A stretch of 64,000 bases of DNA from NCBI RefSeq assembly GCF_900143025.1, contig NZ_FRCT01000001.1:248001-312000 (forward strand), read 5' to 3'. Positions within the stretch are counted from its first letter, which is position 1. Each line of letters begins with the position of its first letter. The notes under the pieces were generated by a model that saw only the letters and a list, made by a program, of their open reading frames with translations, made no database searches and had not been told where the DNA came from. Positions 26,387 to 33,871 of the stretch are shown here, piece by piece. The position numbers and the translations under genes were made by a program. Origin of the DNA: Ruminococcus flavefaciens (GTDB lineage: Bacteria; Bacillota; Clostridia; Oscillospirales; Ruminococcaceae).

Positions 26387-27250
26387 ATGATAAAAACACG
26401 AAAGGGCGATATCATCGTCACTAATGAAAATCAGAACAAGCTGCTGAAAAAGCTTTACGGAAATACTCTCGGACGAGTTCTGCTGAAAACTCTTACTGCA
26501 CCGTGTATATCAAGGACAGCAGGAAAATTCATGGATTCAAGGGCTTCAAAGCTTCTTATAAAGCCTTTTATAAAGAGGAGCGGCATTGATACCTCACAGT
26601 ATATAATGTGTGATTTCCGCTCGTACAACGACTTTTTTACAAGGCGTGTAAAGCAGGGGAAGCGTCCCATAGACTTTGAGGCGGATCACCTTATAAGCCC
26701 CTGCGATTCAAAGCTTACGGCTCATAAGATATCAAAGAACAGCATATTCCGCATCAAGGGCTCTCGCTACAGAGTAAGCGACCTCTTGTGCAACGACTTC
26801 CTCGCAAAGCGTTTCTGCGGCGGATACTGTCTTATATTCCGACTTGAAGTGGACGATTATCACCGCTACTGCTATATCGATAACGGTACAAAGACCCATA
26901 ATACATTTATAGCAGGAGAGCTTCACACAGTAAATCCTATAGCCCTTGAAAGATACAATATCTACAAGCGCAACAGCCGTGAGTATACGGTGCTCCATAC
27001 CGAGAATTTCGGCGATGTGGTGCAGATAGAGGTGGGAGCTATGATGGTGGGACGCATCGTCAACAACCACGGTGAAGCAAGCTTCCGCAGAGGCGAGGAA
27101 AAGGGAAGATTTGAATTCGGCGGCTCTACAATAGTTATGCTCTTCGGCAAGGACAGTATAAGCATAGATGAGGATATACTGCGCAATTCCGCCGAGGGCA
27201 TCGAGACCATGGTAAAAATGGGAGAAAAAATAGGAAGGGCAGGAAAATAA
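26387..27250 (+). CDS. psd: Phosphatidylserine decarboxylase
   Basis: The 287-residue proenzyme has the family landmarks: FRSYNDFFTRRVKQGKRP, SPCDSKLTAHKI, LEVDDYHRYCYID with the catalytic His, and the cleavage site GGST (Ser247), where self-cleavage makes the pyruvoyl cofactor. The motif reads GGST rather than LGST, which occurs in part of the family. The enzyme makes phosphatidylethanolamine from phosphatidylserine at the membrane. It lies 21 bases after the dehydratase-like gene and one base before a lipoprotein gene. No pssA is in the window. Confidence 0.95.
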   Translation: MIKTRKGDIIVTNENQNKLLKKLYGNTLGRVLLKTLTAPCISRTAGKFMDSRASKLLIKPFIKRSGIDTSQYIMCDFRSYNDFFTRRVKQGKRPIDFEADHLISPCDSKLTAHKISKNSIFRIKGSRYRVSDLLCNDFLAKRFCGGYCLIFRLEVDDYHRYCYIDNGTKTHNTFIAGELHTVNPIALERYNIYKRNSREYTVLHTENFGDVVQIEVGAMMVGRIVNNHGEASFRRGEEKGRFEFGGSTIVMLFGKDSISIDEDILRNSAEGIETMVKMGEKIGRAGK

Positions 27251-27251
27251 T

Positions 27252-27893
27252 ATGAAGAGATTACCGTTACTGCTTCTTGCAGGGGCAATGCTGTTTTCCC
27301 TGACAGCCTGCCTTGAACCCGATAAAAAGCACGACATACCCTTTGAGGTCGCACCAAAGGTGGAGCCTCATACTGCTCCTGAGGGCACATTTGATGTTGA
27401 TGCCGTAAGAAGTATGATAAACATAAAGGGTCAGCATTTTGACCTGCCTCAGCTCATAGACGATCTGGGCAAGAACTGGGAGTTCAGATACTACGACAGA
27501 AAGGACTACGGTCTGAAGGAAGGAAGCGGTCTTGCTACCCTTTACTATTCAGGCGTTGAAATGGGTACGGTCTCTCTCGAAAACTGCTATACTGGCAGAG
27601 AGCAGGACAGCGTTATGTACAGCATCGCCATAAAGACAAGTGACAGCGATATTTACGGCATAACCCCCATGGTATCCACTATAGCCGATGTCGAGCACCT
27701 TATCGGTCAGCCCGATACTGTTGATCTGGTGGAAAAGCCTTACGTCCACATATACCACTATGGTATAAATCTCGGCGAGGACGCTCATGGTATCGTCCGC
27801 GGTCATAATATCGCAGTTTCTTTTGACGAGCAGGGTATCGTTGACCTTGTGAGCATTACCTATTCGGATCTTACTCAGCAGGAACAGGGATAA
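27252..27893 (+). CDS. Lipoprotein of unknown function
   Basis: The 213-residue protein has a clear lipoprotein signal, MKRLPLLLLAGAMLFSLTAC, with Cys20 as the modified residue. The mature part (after about residue 50) contains INIKGQHFDLPQLIDDLG, RKDYGLKEGSG and YHYGINLGEDAHGI. I do not recognise a family. It starts one base after the psd stop codon, so it is co-transcribed and may be translationally coupled. A link to envelope lipid work is suggested only by this context. Confidence 0.8.
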   Translation: MKRLPLLLLAGAMLFSLTACLEPDKKHDIPFEVAPKVEPHTAPEGTFDVDAVRSMINIKGQHFDLPQLIDDLGKNWEFRYYDRKDYGLKEGSGLATLYYSGVEMGTVSLENCYTGREQDSVMYSIAIKTSDSDIYGITPMVSTIADVEHLIGQPDTVDLVEKPYVHIYHYGINLGEDAHGIVRGHNIAVSFDEQGIVDLVSITYSDLTQQEQG

Positions 27894-27910
27894 AAATTTC
27901 ATTTTACCCC

Positions 27911-27939
27911 TTGACAAAGCTTGTGATATGTAGTATAAT
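27911..27939 (+). promoter_or_regulatory. Promoter of ylxM-ffh-rpsP-khpA
   Basis: TTGACA (27911-27916), 17 bases, TATAAT (27934-27939): a consensus promoter 44 bases before the ylxM start. Confidence 0.92.
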
Positions 27940-27983
27940 GTGTAAAGTGATTTTGCATTACACCCTGAAGAGGTGCTACAAAA

Positions 27984-28319
27984 ATGGCTAAGGAACTTAA
28001 ATTCGTAATGCTTCTTGACTGCTACGGCGATCTGCTCACAGAGCATCAGCGCAGCATAATGGAGCTGTATTACTGCGAGGATCTTTCTCTTGCAGAGATA
28101 GGTCAGCCCCGTGATATCACAAGGCAGGCTGTCCGCAGTATCATAAAGCGCACCGAGGATATACTCCTCAACTATGAGGAAAAGCTCGGTTTTGCCGAAA
28201 GGCTCGGAAAAATGCGGGAATGTTTCGGACGTATCGAGGCTGCCGCAGAGCATATCACAGATGAAAATATAAGAAATACCATACTCTCCGAAACTGCCAA
28301 GGGTACGGAGATGTTATAA
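27984..28319 (+). CDS. ylxM: YlxM / UPF0122 helix-turn-helix protein, SRP-associated
   Basis: The 111-residue protein is a sigma-70 region-4-like helix-turn-helix (LLTEHQRSIMELYYCEDLSL, GQPRDITRQAVRSIIKRTED). YlxM is encoded directly before ffh in most Firmicutes, and in streptococci it modulates SRP function. The same order is found here, 25 bases before ffh. The motif AEIGQPRDITRQAV is somewhat shorter than typical helix-turn-helix units, as usual in this family. GAGG is about nine bases upstream of the ATG. Confidence 0.92.
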   Translation: MAKELKFVMLLDCYGDLLTEHQRSIMELYYCEDLSLAEIGQPRDITRQAVRSIIKRTEDILLNYEEKLGFAERLGKMRECFGRIEAAAEHITDENIRNTILSETAKGTEML

Positions 28320-28344
28320 ATACGATATACGAAGGAGGCTCGAC

Positions 28345-29727
28345 ATGGCATTCGAGGGACTTTCAGAAAAACTGAATACCGTCTTTAAAAAGCTCAAATC
28401 AAGAGGAAAGCTCAGTGAGTCTGACGTTAAGGAAGCTATGCGTGAGGTGCGCCTTGCACTTCTCGAAGCCGATGTCAGCTATAAGGTCGTTAAGGACTTT
28501 GTAAAAAGCGTTACAGAACGTGCTGTGGGAGAAGAAGTGCTGTCAAGCCTTACTCCTGCTCAGCAGGTAATAAAGATAGTTAACGAAGAACTGGTATCCC
28601 TCATGGGAAACAGCAATTCACGCATAAATATGGCATCAAAGCCGCCTACGGTAATAATGATGTGCGGACTTCAGGGTTCAGGTAAAACTACCCACGCCGC
28701 CAAGCTGGCTAAGCTCCTGAAGAAGGAAGGACACCGTCCGCTTCTTGCAGCCTGCGATATCTACCGTCCTGCTGCTATAAATCAGTTGCAGGTAGTTGGC
28801 GGAAAGGCTGATGTCAAGGTATTTGAAATGGGTCAGACAGACCCCGTTGTTATTGCTAAGAAGGCACTTGCTTACGCTAAGGATTACGGTCACGATATCC
28901 TTATCATTGATACAGCAGGTCGACTTCATATAGATGAAGCTCTCATGGACGAGCTCATAAACATCAAGAAGGAAACTCAGCCTGACGAAATAATGCTGGT
29001 AGTTGACGCTATGACAGGTCAGGACGCTGTAAACGTTGCCAAGGCTTTTGATGATGCTGTTGGTATCACAGGCGTTCTTATGTCAAAGCTTGACTCTGAT
29101 ACCAGAGGCGGTGCGGCTCTGTCCGTACTCTCTGTAACAGGTAAGCCGATCAAGTTCGTTGGTATGGGCGAAAAGCTTGACGATTTCGAGCAGTTCCACC
29201 CCGAGCGTATGGCTTCAAGAATACTCGGTATGGGCGATGTCCTCACACTTATTGAAAAGGCTGAGAACGTTATGTCTCAGAAGGACGCTGAAAAGCTCAC
29301 CAAGAAGTTCAAGGAGAACAAGTTCGATATGGACGATCTCTTAGATCAGATGAAGTCTATCAAGCGTATGGGCTCTATGAAGTCTATACTCGGTATGCTT
29401 CCGGGTGTGGGCGATAAGATAAAGGAAGCCGATATCGACGAAGGTCAGCTTGGCAGGATAGAGGCTATGATAACCTCAATGACCAAGGCTGAAAGAGCTA
29501 AGCCTTCTATCATAAACCCGTCCCGCAAAAAGCGTATCGCAAAGGGCTCGGGTACCAAGGTAGAGGACGTAAACAGACTGCTCAAGCAGTTTGACCAGAT
29601 GCAGTCGATAATGAAGCAGTTTACAGGTAAAAACGGCAAGATGTCACTGCGTAAGGCAAGAAAGAACCTTGCAGGCATGAACTTTGATAAGTACACAGGC
29701 AAGGGCGGCGGAAACCTGCCTTTCTAA
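28345..29727 (+). CDS. ffh: Signal recognition particle protein Ffh
   Basis: The 460-residue protein has the N domain (FEGLSEKLNTVFKKLKSRGK), the GTPase G domain (P-loop GLQGSGKTTHAAKLA, DIYRPAAINQL, DTAGRL, SKLDSDTRGGAALS) and the methionine-rich M domain from about residue 325. Ffh binds 4.5S/SRP RNA and signal peptides and delivers ribosomes to FtsY at the membrane. Length and domains match the family. It is the second gene of the ylxM operon with GGAGG before the ATG. The SRP RNA gene is not visible in this window. Confidence 0.98.
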   Translation: MAFEGLSEKLNTVFKKLKSRGKLSESDVKEAMREVRLALLEADVSYKVVKDFVKSVTERAVGEEVLSSLTPAQQVIKIVNEELVSLMGNSNSRINMASKPPTVIMMCGLQGSGKTTHAAKLAKLLKKEGHRPLLAACDIYRPAAINQLQVVGGKADVKVFEMGQTDPVVIAKKALAYAKDYGHDILIIDTAGRLHIDEALMDELINIKKETQPDEIMLVVDAMTGQDAVNVAKAFDDAVGITGVLMSKLDSDTRGGAALSVLSVTGKPIKFVGMGEKLDDFEQFHPERMASRILGMGDVLTLIEKAENVMSQKDAEKLTKKFKENKFDMDDLLDQMKSIKRMGSMKSILGMLPGVGDKIKEADIDEGQLGRIEAMITSMTKAERAKPSIINPSRKKRIAKGSGTKVEDVNRLLKQFDQMQSIMKQFTGKNGKMSLRKARKNLAGMNFDKYTGKGGGNLPF

Positions 29728-29789
29728 AGCTTTCAATGCGGTCTCCCGCCGCTTGAATATATCATTATTTTTTACGGAGGTGAATACAA

Positions 29790-30032
29790 ATGGCAGTAAA
29801 GATCAGACTCAGAAGAATGGGTGCTAAGAAGGCTCCTTTCTATCGTGTAGTAGTTGCTGATTCAAGATACCCAAGAGATGGTCGTTTCATCGAAGAGATC
29901 GGTTTCTATGATCCTACTAAGGAGCCATCAGTTGTTAACATCGACGCTGAGAAGGCTAAGAGCTGGATCGCTAATGGTGCTCAGCCTACTGATACAGTAA
30001 AGGCTATCCTCAAGAAAGAGGGAGTTCTTTGA
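29790..30032 (+). CDS. rpsP: 30S ribosomal protein S16
   Basis: The 80-residue protein starts [20 protein letters not shown] and contains [21 protein letters not shown], the S16 signature. It is a small-subunit assembly protein. Position between ffh and the KH protein is the usual Firmicutes order. GGAGGTG lies about nine bases before the ATG. Confidence 0.98.
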   Translation: MAVKIRLRRMGAKKAPFYRVVVADSRYPRDGRFIEEIGFYDPTKEPSVVNIDAEKAKSWIANGAQPTDTVKAILKKEGVL

Positions 30033-30105
30033 TCAAAAGCTTAATGGAGGAGGAGAGGCTGAAGGTCTCTGCCTCTGTCCCAGAGCTTGAACGGAGGTTT
30101 TTACT

Positions 30106-30339
30106 ATGAAAGATTTACTTTATGCTATCGCAGCAGGCCTCGTAGAAGACAAGTCCGCTATCAATATTACCGAAGATGCTCCCGATGAAGAGGGCGTTAT
30201 CGTTTTTCACCTTAACGTTGCTCCTGATGATATGGGCAGAGTTATCGGTAAGCAGGGCAGGATCGCAAAGGCACTCCGTACAATTATGCGTGCAGGCGCA
30301 GCTAAAAAGGACCAGAAGGTCTCTGTTACGATCGAATAA
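30106..30339 (+). CDS. khpA: KH-domain RNA-binding protein KhpA (YlqC)
   Basis: The 77-residue protein is a single KH domain with the RNA-binding G-x-x-G loop in MGRVIGKQGRIAKALRTIMRA. KhpA pairs with KhpB (Jag/EloR) in Gram-positive bacteria and affects cell elongation and small-RNA function. Its place after rpsP is conserved. An ACGGAGG site precedes the ATG. The 73-base gap from rpsP contains a second GGAGGAGGAG string (30045-30054) not tied to any start codon. Confidence 0.94.
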   Translation: MKDLLYAIAAGLVEDKSAINITEDAPDEEGVIVFHLNVAPDDMGRVIGKQGRIAKALRTIMRAGAAKKDQKVSVTIE

Positions 30340-30346
30340 GTATGAC

Positions 30347-30371
30347 AAGCTCCCTTTGGGGAGCTTTTTTG
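30347..30371 (+). terminator. Terminator of the ylxM-khpA operon
   Basis: AAGCTCCC-TTTG-GGGAGCTT followed by a T run, eight bases past the khpA stop. Confidence 0.92.
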
Positions 30372-30387
30372 TTTCTGATTTGTACCC

Positions 30388-30456
30388 CCTTCTGTAAAGG
30401 GGCAAAAAAATGGCTTTTTTCAACGAAAAACCATTGATTATTGAAAAAGATATACC
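30388..30456 (+). repeat. 69-base intergenic repeat, copy 1
   Basis: It matches the reverse complement of 57583-57651 at 64 of 69 positions by my alignment. It contains TAAAGGGGCAAAAAAATGGC and a CCATTG arm that can pair with CAACG/CAATG. It lies between the khpA terminator and the next promoter. Confidence 0.85.
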
Positions 30457-30498
30457 CTGAGTGGACTTTTTGCAGGCTCTTATACCATAGCAGGTCTA

Positions 30499-30527
30499 TT
30501 GACAAAAAAGGGTTTTTTTGATAGAAT
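30499..30527 (+). promoter_or_regulatory. Promoter of the zinc-ribbon/DUF805 gene
   Basis: TTGACA (30499-30504), 17 bases, TAGAAT (30522-30527). A purine-rich AAGGGGGG precedes the ATG at 30557. Confidence 0.75.
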
Positions 30528-30556
30528 AATATCATCATAATAAGGGGGGTATTGCT

Positions 30557-31471
30557 ATGAGATGTAAATACTGTAATTATGAAAACAAGCCCGGTGATAA
30601 ATACTGCGAGAACTGCGGCGCAAGCATCGAGAATAACATGGGAATGAACGATATATCTTCTATTCCTGTTCCGCCGCCTATGGGTCAGGAGGGAGCTTCT
30701 CAGCCGACGGCTCAGAATTCTCCTCAGCAAAATAATGGCTATCAGGGTGGATATAATGGTCAGCCTAATCCATACGGACAGCCCAACGGCTATAATGGTC
30801 AGCCTTACGGTCAGCCTAATCCTTACGGACAGCCAAATGGCTATAACGGTCAGCCCTATGGTCAGGCTAATCCTTATGGTCAGCCAAACGGTTACAACGG
30901 TCAGCCCTATGGTCAGCCCAATCCCTATGGACAGCCTAATATGTACGGACAGCCGCCCTTCGGCTATTTCAATACTACCGACGAAAGTCCGAAATATGTT
31001 GAATTCGGTGAAGCGATAACCCTGTTTTTCAAGAACTATGTCAATTTCAAGGGACGTTCGACACGAAGCGAATTCTGGTATGCTTTCCTGTTTACCTTCC
31101 TTGTGGGACTGGGAGTAGTTTTTATGAGTATATTTATGAGTAGGACTGCTTCAAATATTTTGAGTTATGCTGTTGACGCTGCACTGATCGTGCCTAATTT
31201 CTCAATTGAAGTAAGGAGACTGCATGATGCAGGAAAATCAGGCTGGTGGATAGTAGGTTCGATACTGGCAACGCTGCTTATGCTTTATTCAACCATAGCA
31301 GGATTAGTCACAAGCTTGGGCGGCAACATTGAAGCCGGCAGTGCGCTGATCGGATTAGGCTATCTTATCGCATTTCCAATATGTATCGTGCTTATCATAT
31401 TCTGGTGCAGACCGAGCGAGGGTAATAATAAATGGGGACCTCCTCCGATGCCGCCTATGTTCAGAAGATAA
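30557..31471 (+). CDS. Zinc-ribbon, Tyr/Gln/Pro-repeat, DUF805 membrane protein
   Basis: The 304-residue protein has an N-terminal zinc ribbon ([19 protein letters not shown]) and a flexible tract of repeated [11 protein letters not shown] and [10 protein letters not shown] units (about 70-135). A DUF805 domain follows: [34 protein letters not shown], about four membrane segments, and [15 protein letters not shown]805 proteins are inner-membrane proteins of unknown function. The zinc ribbon plus repeat layout echoes the protein at 1818-3407, though the repeats differ in sequence. It is a single gene with its own promoter and terminator. The start MRCKYC is supported by AAGGGGGG. Confidence 0.88.
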   Translation: MRCKYCNYENKPGDKYCENCGASIENNMGMNDISSIPVPPPMGQEGASQPTAQNSPQQNNGYQGGYNGQPNPYGQPNGYNGQPYGQPNPYGQPNGYNGQPYGQANPYGQPNGYNGQPYGQPNPYGQPNMYGQPPFGYFNTTDESPKYVEFGEAITLFFKNYVNFKGRSTRSEFWYAFLFTFLVGLGVVFMSIFMSRTASNILSYAVDAALIVPNFSIEVRRLHDAGKSGWWIVGSILATLLMLYSTIAGLVTSLGGNIEAGSALIGLGYLIAFPICIVLIIFWCRPSEGNNKWGPPPMPPMFRR

Positions 31472-31476
31472 TAATT

Positions 31477-31508
31477 AAAGGCTTCCGATTTTTTCGGAAG
31501 CCTTTTCG
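31477..31508. terminator. Bidirectional terminator between convergent genes
   Basis: AAAGGCTTCCGA and TCGGAAGCCTTT form a 12-base stem with T runs on both strands, ending the DUF805 gene and the ferritin-like gene. Confidence 0.92.
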
Positions 31509-31509
31509 T

Positions 31510-31944
31510 TTAAAGATAGGGTCTTACATCAGCACATAATTGATCTTCTGCGCTTATGAGCTTCTTTGCCATATCCTTTGAGCGTTCATCGGCAGCTGCA
31601 TACTTATTGAGATAGCGGCTCAGGGACTTTACGCCCATATTGCAGCCGTCTGTCATAAGGTCGGCAACTGTGCTGTCAGATTCGTTCATTTTCAGCATGA
31701 CATTGGTCTTTATCCATGACATTCCCTTTGCCATTGCCGCAGGCTCCTTGCCCTCGTCATGGTATTCGCTGAGCAGCTCTTGCAGGTCAGTTTTTATACT
31801 TTCGTGCTCGTCGGAGCTCTTTTGAAGTATGCTGCGAAGCTTGCTGCTGCTTACGTTGTCTATAACATCATTTATTGATGATATTCCCATTTTTACGCCC
31901 GAATCGCACTCCCTAAGAAGCTTTATCGTATCCTGTTCGACCAT
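31510..31944 (-). CDS. Ferritin-like / DUF2383-type small helical protein
   Basis: The 144-residue, all-helical protein (MVEQDTIKLLRECDSGVKMG..., then SSDEHESIKTDLQELLSEY...) resembles DUF2383 proteins of the ferritin-like superfamily. It has no clear di-iron E..ExxH pair, so iron binding is doubtful. It is probably cytoplasmic. Its only good ribosome site, GGGAGG, seven bases before ATG, lies inside the 3' arm of the strong hairpin that ends the upstream gene. That arrangement would hide it in read-through transcripts. Function unknown. Confidence 0.75.
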   Translation of the reverse strand: MVEQDTIKLLRECDSGVKMGISSINDVIDNVSSSKLRSILQKSSDEHESIKTDLQELLSEYHDEGKEPAAMAKGMSWIKTNVMLKMNESDSTVADLMTDGCNMGVKSLSRYLNKYAAADERSKDMAKKLISAEDQLCADVRPYL

Positions 31945-31988
31945 AAAAACACCTCCCTTTGCGGTTATTATGCCCGCAAAGGGAGGTG
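31945..31988 (-). terminator. Strong hairpin: terminator of the upstream gene that buries the next ribosome site
   Basis: On the minus strand CACCTCCCTTTGCGG (31988-31974) pairs perfectly with CCGCAAAGGGAGGTG (31964-31950), followed by TTTTT and directly by the ATG at 31944. It has the form of an intrinsic terminator, and its 3' arm carries GGGAGG, the only Shine-Dalgarno of the following gene. Confidence 0.85.
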
Positions 31989-31994
31989 TTATAC

Positions 31995-32390
31995 TTATTT
32001 GCTGACTTTTTTCTCTTCTTTTCCGAAATAAAGCTCTGTCATCTGCTCCAGACCGAATTTCTCAGCAAAGCTTTCAAAATCCTCACGCGCCTTTACGAGG
32101 CTGTATCCATTTTCGATGAAGTAGTCCTCGTCCAGATCGCAGAGCTGATTATAGAACTCAAGACCTATCATAAGGTTTTCCTTAGTGTTGTTGTCGGCAA
32201 GTCTGTTTAGTTCATCGACAGCGTCCTGAATTTCGCCGTCTTTTACCTTGTCGGCAAGGAACTCAACCTTTTGTCTTTCGCGCTGATGCAGCATGAGCGT
32301 CATTGAGTCAGCCTTTTTTCCAAAAAGCACCTTTGCGATAACTGCGGTTATTTCCCTTATCTGCCGCATGATGAAATCCTCTTCATACAT
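31995..32390 (-). CDS. Small hypothetical protein (DUF6483-like)
   Basis: The 131-residue, charged helical protein opens MYEEDFIMRQIREITAVIAKVL and contains RERQKVEFLADKVKDGEIQDAVDELNRLAD. Proteins of this form are common and uncharacterised in Ruminococcus and relatives (I believe DUF6483, from memory). No signal peptide, membrane segment or catalytic motif is seen. AAAGGAGG precedes the start. It lies between dnaJ and the ferritin-like gene on the same strand but is separated from dnaJ by a terminator. Confidence 0.75.
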   Translation of the reverse strand: MYEEDFIMRQIREITAVIAKVLFGKKADSMTLMLHQRERQKVEFLADKVKDGEIQDAVDELNRLADNNTKENLMIGLEFYNQLCDLDEDYFIENGYSLVKAREDFESFAEKFGLEQMTELYFGKEEKKVSK

Positions 32391-32411
32391 AAATAAGCCT
32401 CCTTTCGGTAT

Positions 32412-32447
32412 AAAAACAGACCTGCTGCGCTGTTTGCAAAAGGTCTG
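32412..32447 (-). terminator. Terminator after dnaJ
   Basis: On the minus strand CAGACC and GGTCTG arms, with an inner GCAAACAGCGC region, are followed by TTTTT. It lies just past the dnaJ stop codon. Confidence 0.7.
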
Positions 32448-32456
32448 TATCGGTTG

Positions 32457-33605
32457 TCAAAAATCAAGCTTTGAGCGGAGCTTGTCGAAGAAGCTCTGAC
32501 GCTTTGCATAGTTCTTTTCTGTAAGGGAAGCCTCGAACTCCTTCAGCAGATCCTTCTGCTTCTTTGAAAGGTTCTTTGGTACTTCAACGTATATCTTTAC
32601 GTACTGGTTTCCGCGCTCTGTGCGGTGAAGTCTTGTAACGCCCTTGCCCTTTAAGCGGAATACAGTACCTGTCTGAGTTCCCTCGCTGATATTGTATTTT
32701 ACATCGCCGTCGATAGTAGGTACGATAATTTCAGCGCCAAGAACAGCCTCTGTGTAAGTAACAGGGATATCGCAGTATATGTCGTAGCCCTCGCGCTTGA
32801 AGATAGGGTGTGATTTTACGTTGATACCAACGAGAAGATCACCGTTAGGACCTCCGTTGATACCGCAGTCGCCCTGTCCGCTTACGCGCAGTGTCTGTCC
32901 GTCGTCGATACCTGCGGGTACGTCAACAGTAACTGTTTTCTGTACTCTTACTCTGCCTACGCCGCGGCACTTTGAACATGGATTTTTTATGATCTTGCCC
33001 TTGCCTCCGCAGTGAGGACAGGGTTTTGTTGATGAAATAGCACCGAAAGGAGTACGCTGAGTGGTCTTTACGGAGCCTCTGCCCTGACAGTCAGGACAGA
33101 TATCGGGTGTAGAGCCTGCCTCTGCACCTGTGCCCTTACAGTTTTCACATACAGACATACGGTTGATCTTCAGGTCTATCTTCTTGCCCGAGCAGGCTTC
33201 CATGAAGTTTATGGAAACAGCCTCCTGTATATCCGAGCCGCGTCTTGGAGCATTGACGTTAGAACGTTTTGTACCGCCGCCAAATCCGAATCCGCCGAAG
33301 ATACTGCCGAGGATATCGTCCATATCAGCAAAACCGCCGAAGCCGTCCATACCGCCTGCGCCGCCGCCGTAGCTTGGGTCAACGCCTGCGTGACCGAACT
33401 GGTCATAGCGTGCACGCTTTTCGGGGTCTGAAAGCACCTCGTTAGCCTCGTTTATCTCCTGAAATTTCTCAACATAGGAGGGATCGTCAGGGTGAAGGTC
33501 GGGGTGGTTTTCTCTTGCCTTTTTACGGAAGGCTTTTTTTATCTCGTCCTCGGAAGCACCCTTCTGGATTCCCAGGACTTCATAATAATCTCTTTTTTCA
33601 GCCAT
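32457..33605 (-). CDS. dnaJ: Chaperone protein DnaJ
   Basis: The 382-residue protein has the J domain (KRDYYEVLGIQKGASEDEIK, with HPD in ENHPDLHPDD) and a Gly-rich region (GGGAGGMDGFGGF). Four CxxCxGxG zinc repeats follow (CENCKGTG, CPDCQGRG, CPHCGGKG, CSKCRGVG), then the substrate-binding C-terminal domain. DnaJ stimulates DnaK ATPase and delivers clients. It is last in the hrcA-grpE-dnaK-dnaJ order. I start it at MAEKRDYY (33605), with GGAG six bases upstream, rather than at an ATG four codons earlier that overlaps this site. Confidence 0.97.
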   Translation of the reverse strand: MAEKRDYYEVLGIQKGASEDEIKKAFRKKARENHPDLHPDDPSYVEKFQEINEANEVLSDPEKRARYDQFGHAGVDPSYGGGAGGMDGFGGFADMDDILGSIFGGFGFGGGTKRSNVNAPRRGSDIQEAVSINFMEACSGKKIDLKINRMSVCENCKGTGAEAGSTPDICPDCQGRGSVKTTQRTPFGAISSTKPCPHCGGKGKIIKNPCSKCRGVGRVRVQKTVTVDVPAGIDDGQTLRVSGQGDCGINGGPNGDLLVGINVKSHPIFKREGYDIYCDIPVTYTEAVLGAEIIVPTIDGDVKYNISEGTQTGTVFRLKGKGVTRLHRTERGNQYVKIYVEVPKNLSKKQKDLLKEFEASLTEKNYAKRQSFFDKLRSKLDF

Positions 33606-33639
33606 AGAAAACTCCATTCTTCCGTTAAACAGCGGAAAG

Positions 33640-33850
33640 ATTTTGTAGGGGACGGCATCCTCGACGTCCCGCTTCGGACATAATCATCAATCCAAATACG
33701 GGCTGTCGGGGACGCCAGCCCCTACAAACAAGAATTCGGATCTTTTAATATCCATAGATACACCATTAGTGCGGGCGGAGAGCCTCCGCTCCCTTTTTTG
33801 CCGCGTCTATAAATATACCTATAGGGCGGAAGGATTTTCCGCCCTTTTTA
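33640..33850. repeat. Palindrome family, site 4, plus two hairpins in the dnaK-dnaJ gap
   Basis: The gap holds a TTGTAGGGG palindrome (arms GGGACG/CGACGTCCC) and a reversed one ending GCCCCTACA. Two further hairpins (GGGCGGAG/CTCCGCTCCC near 33775-33794 and GGGCGGAA/TTCCGCCC near 33824-33844) carry T runs on the plus strand, which is antisense to the operon. No gene is visible. Confidence 0.75.
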
Positions 33851-33871
33851 TGGTGTTTTATTTTAAGTTCA

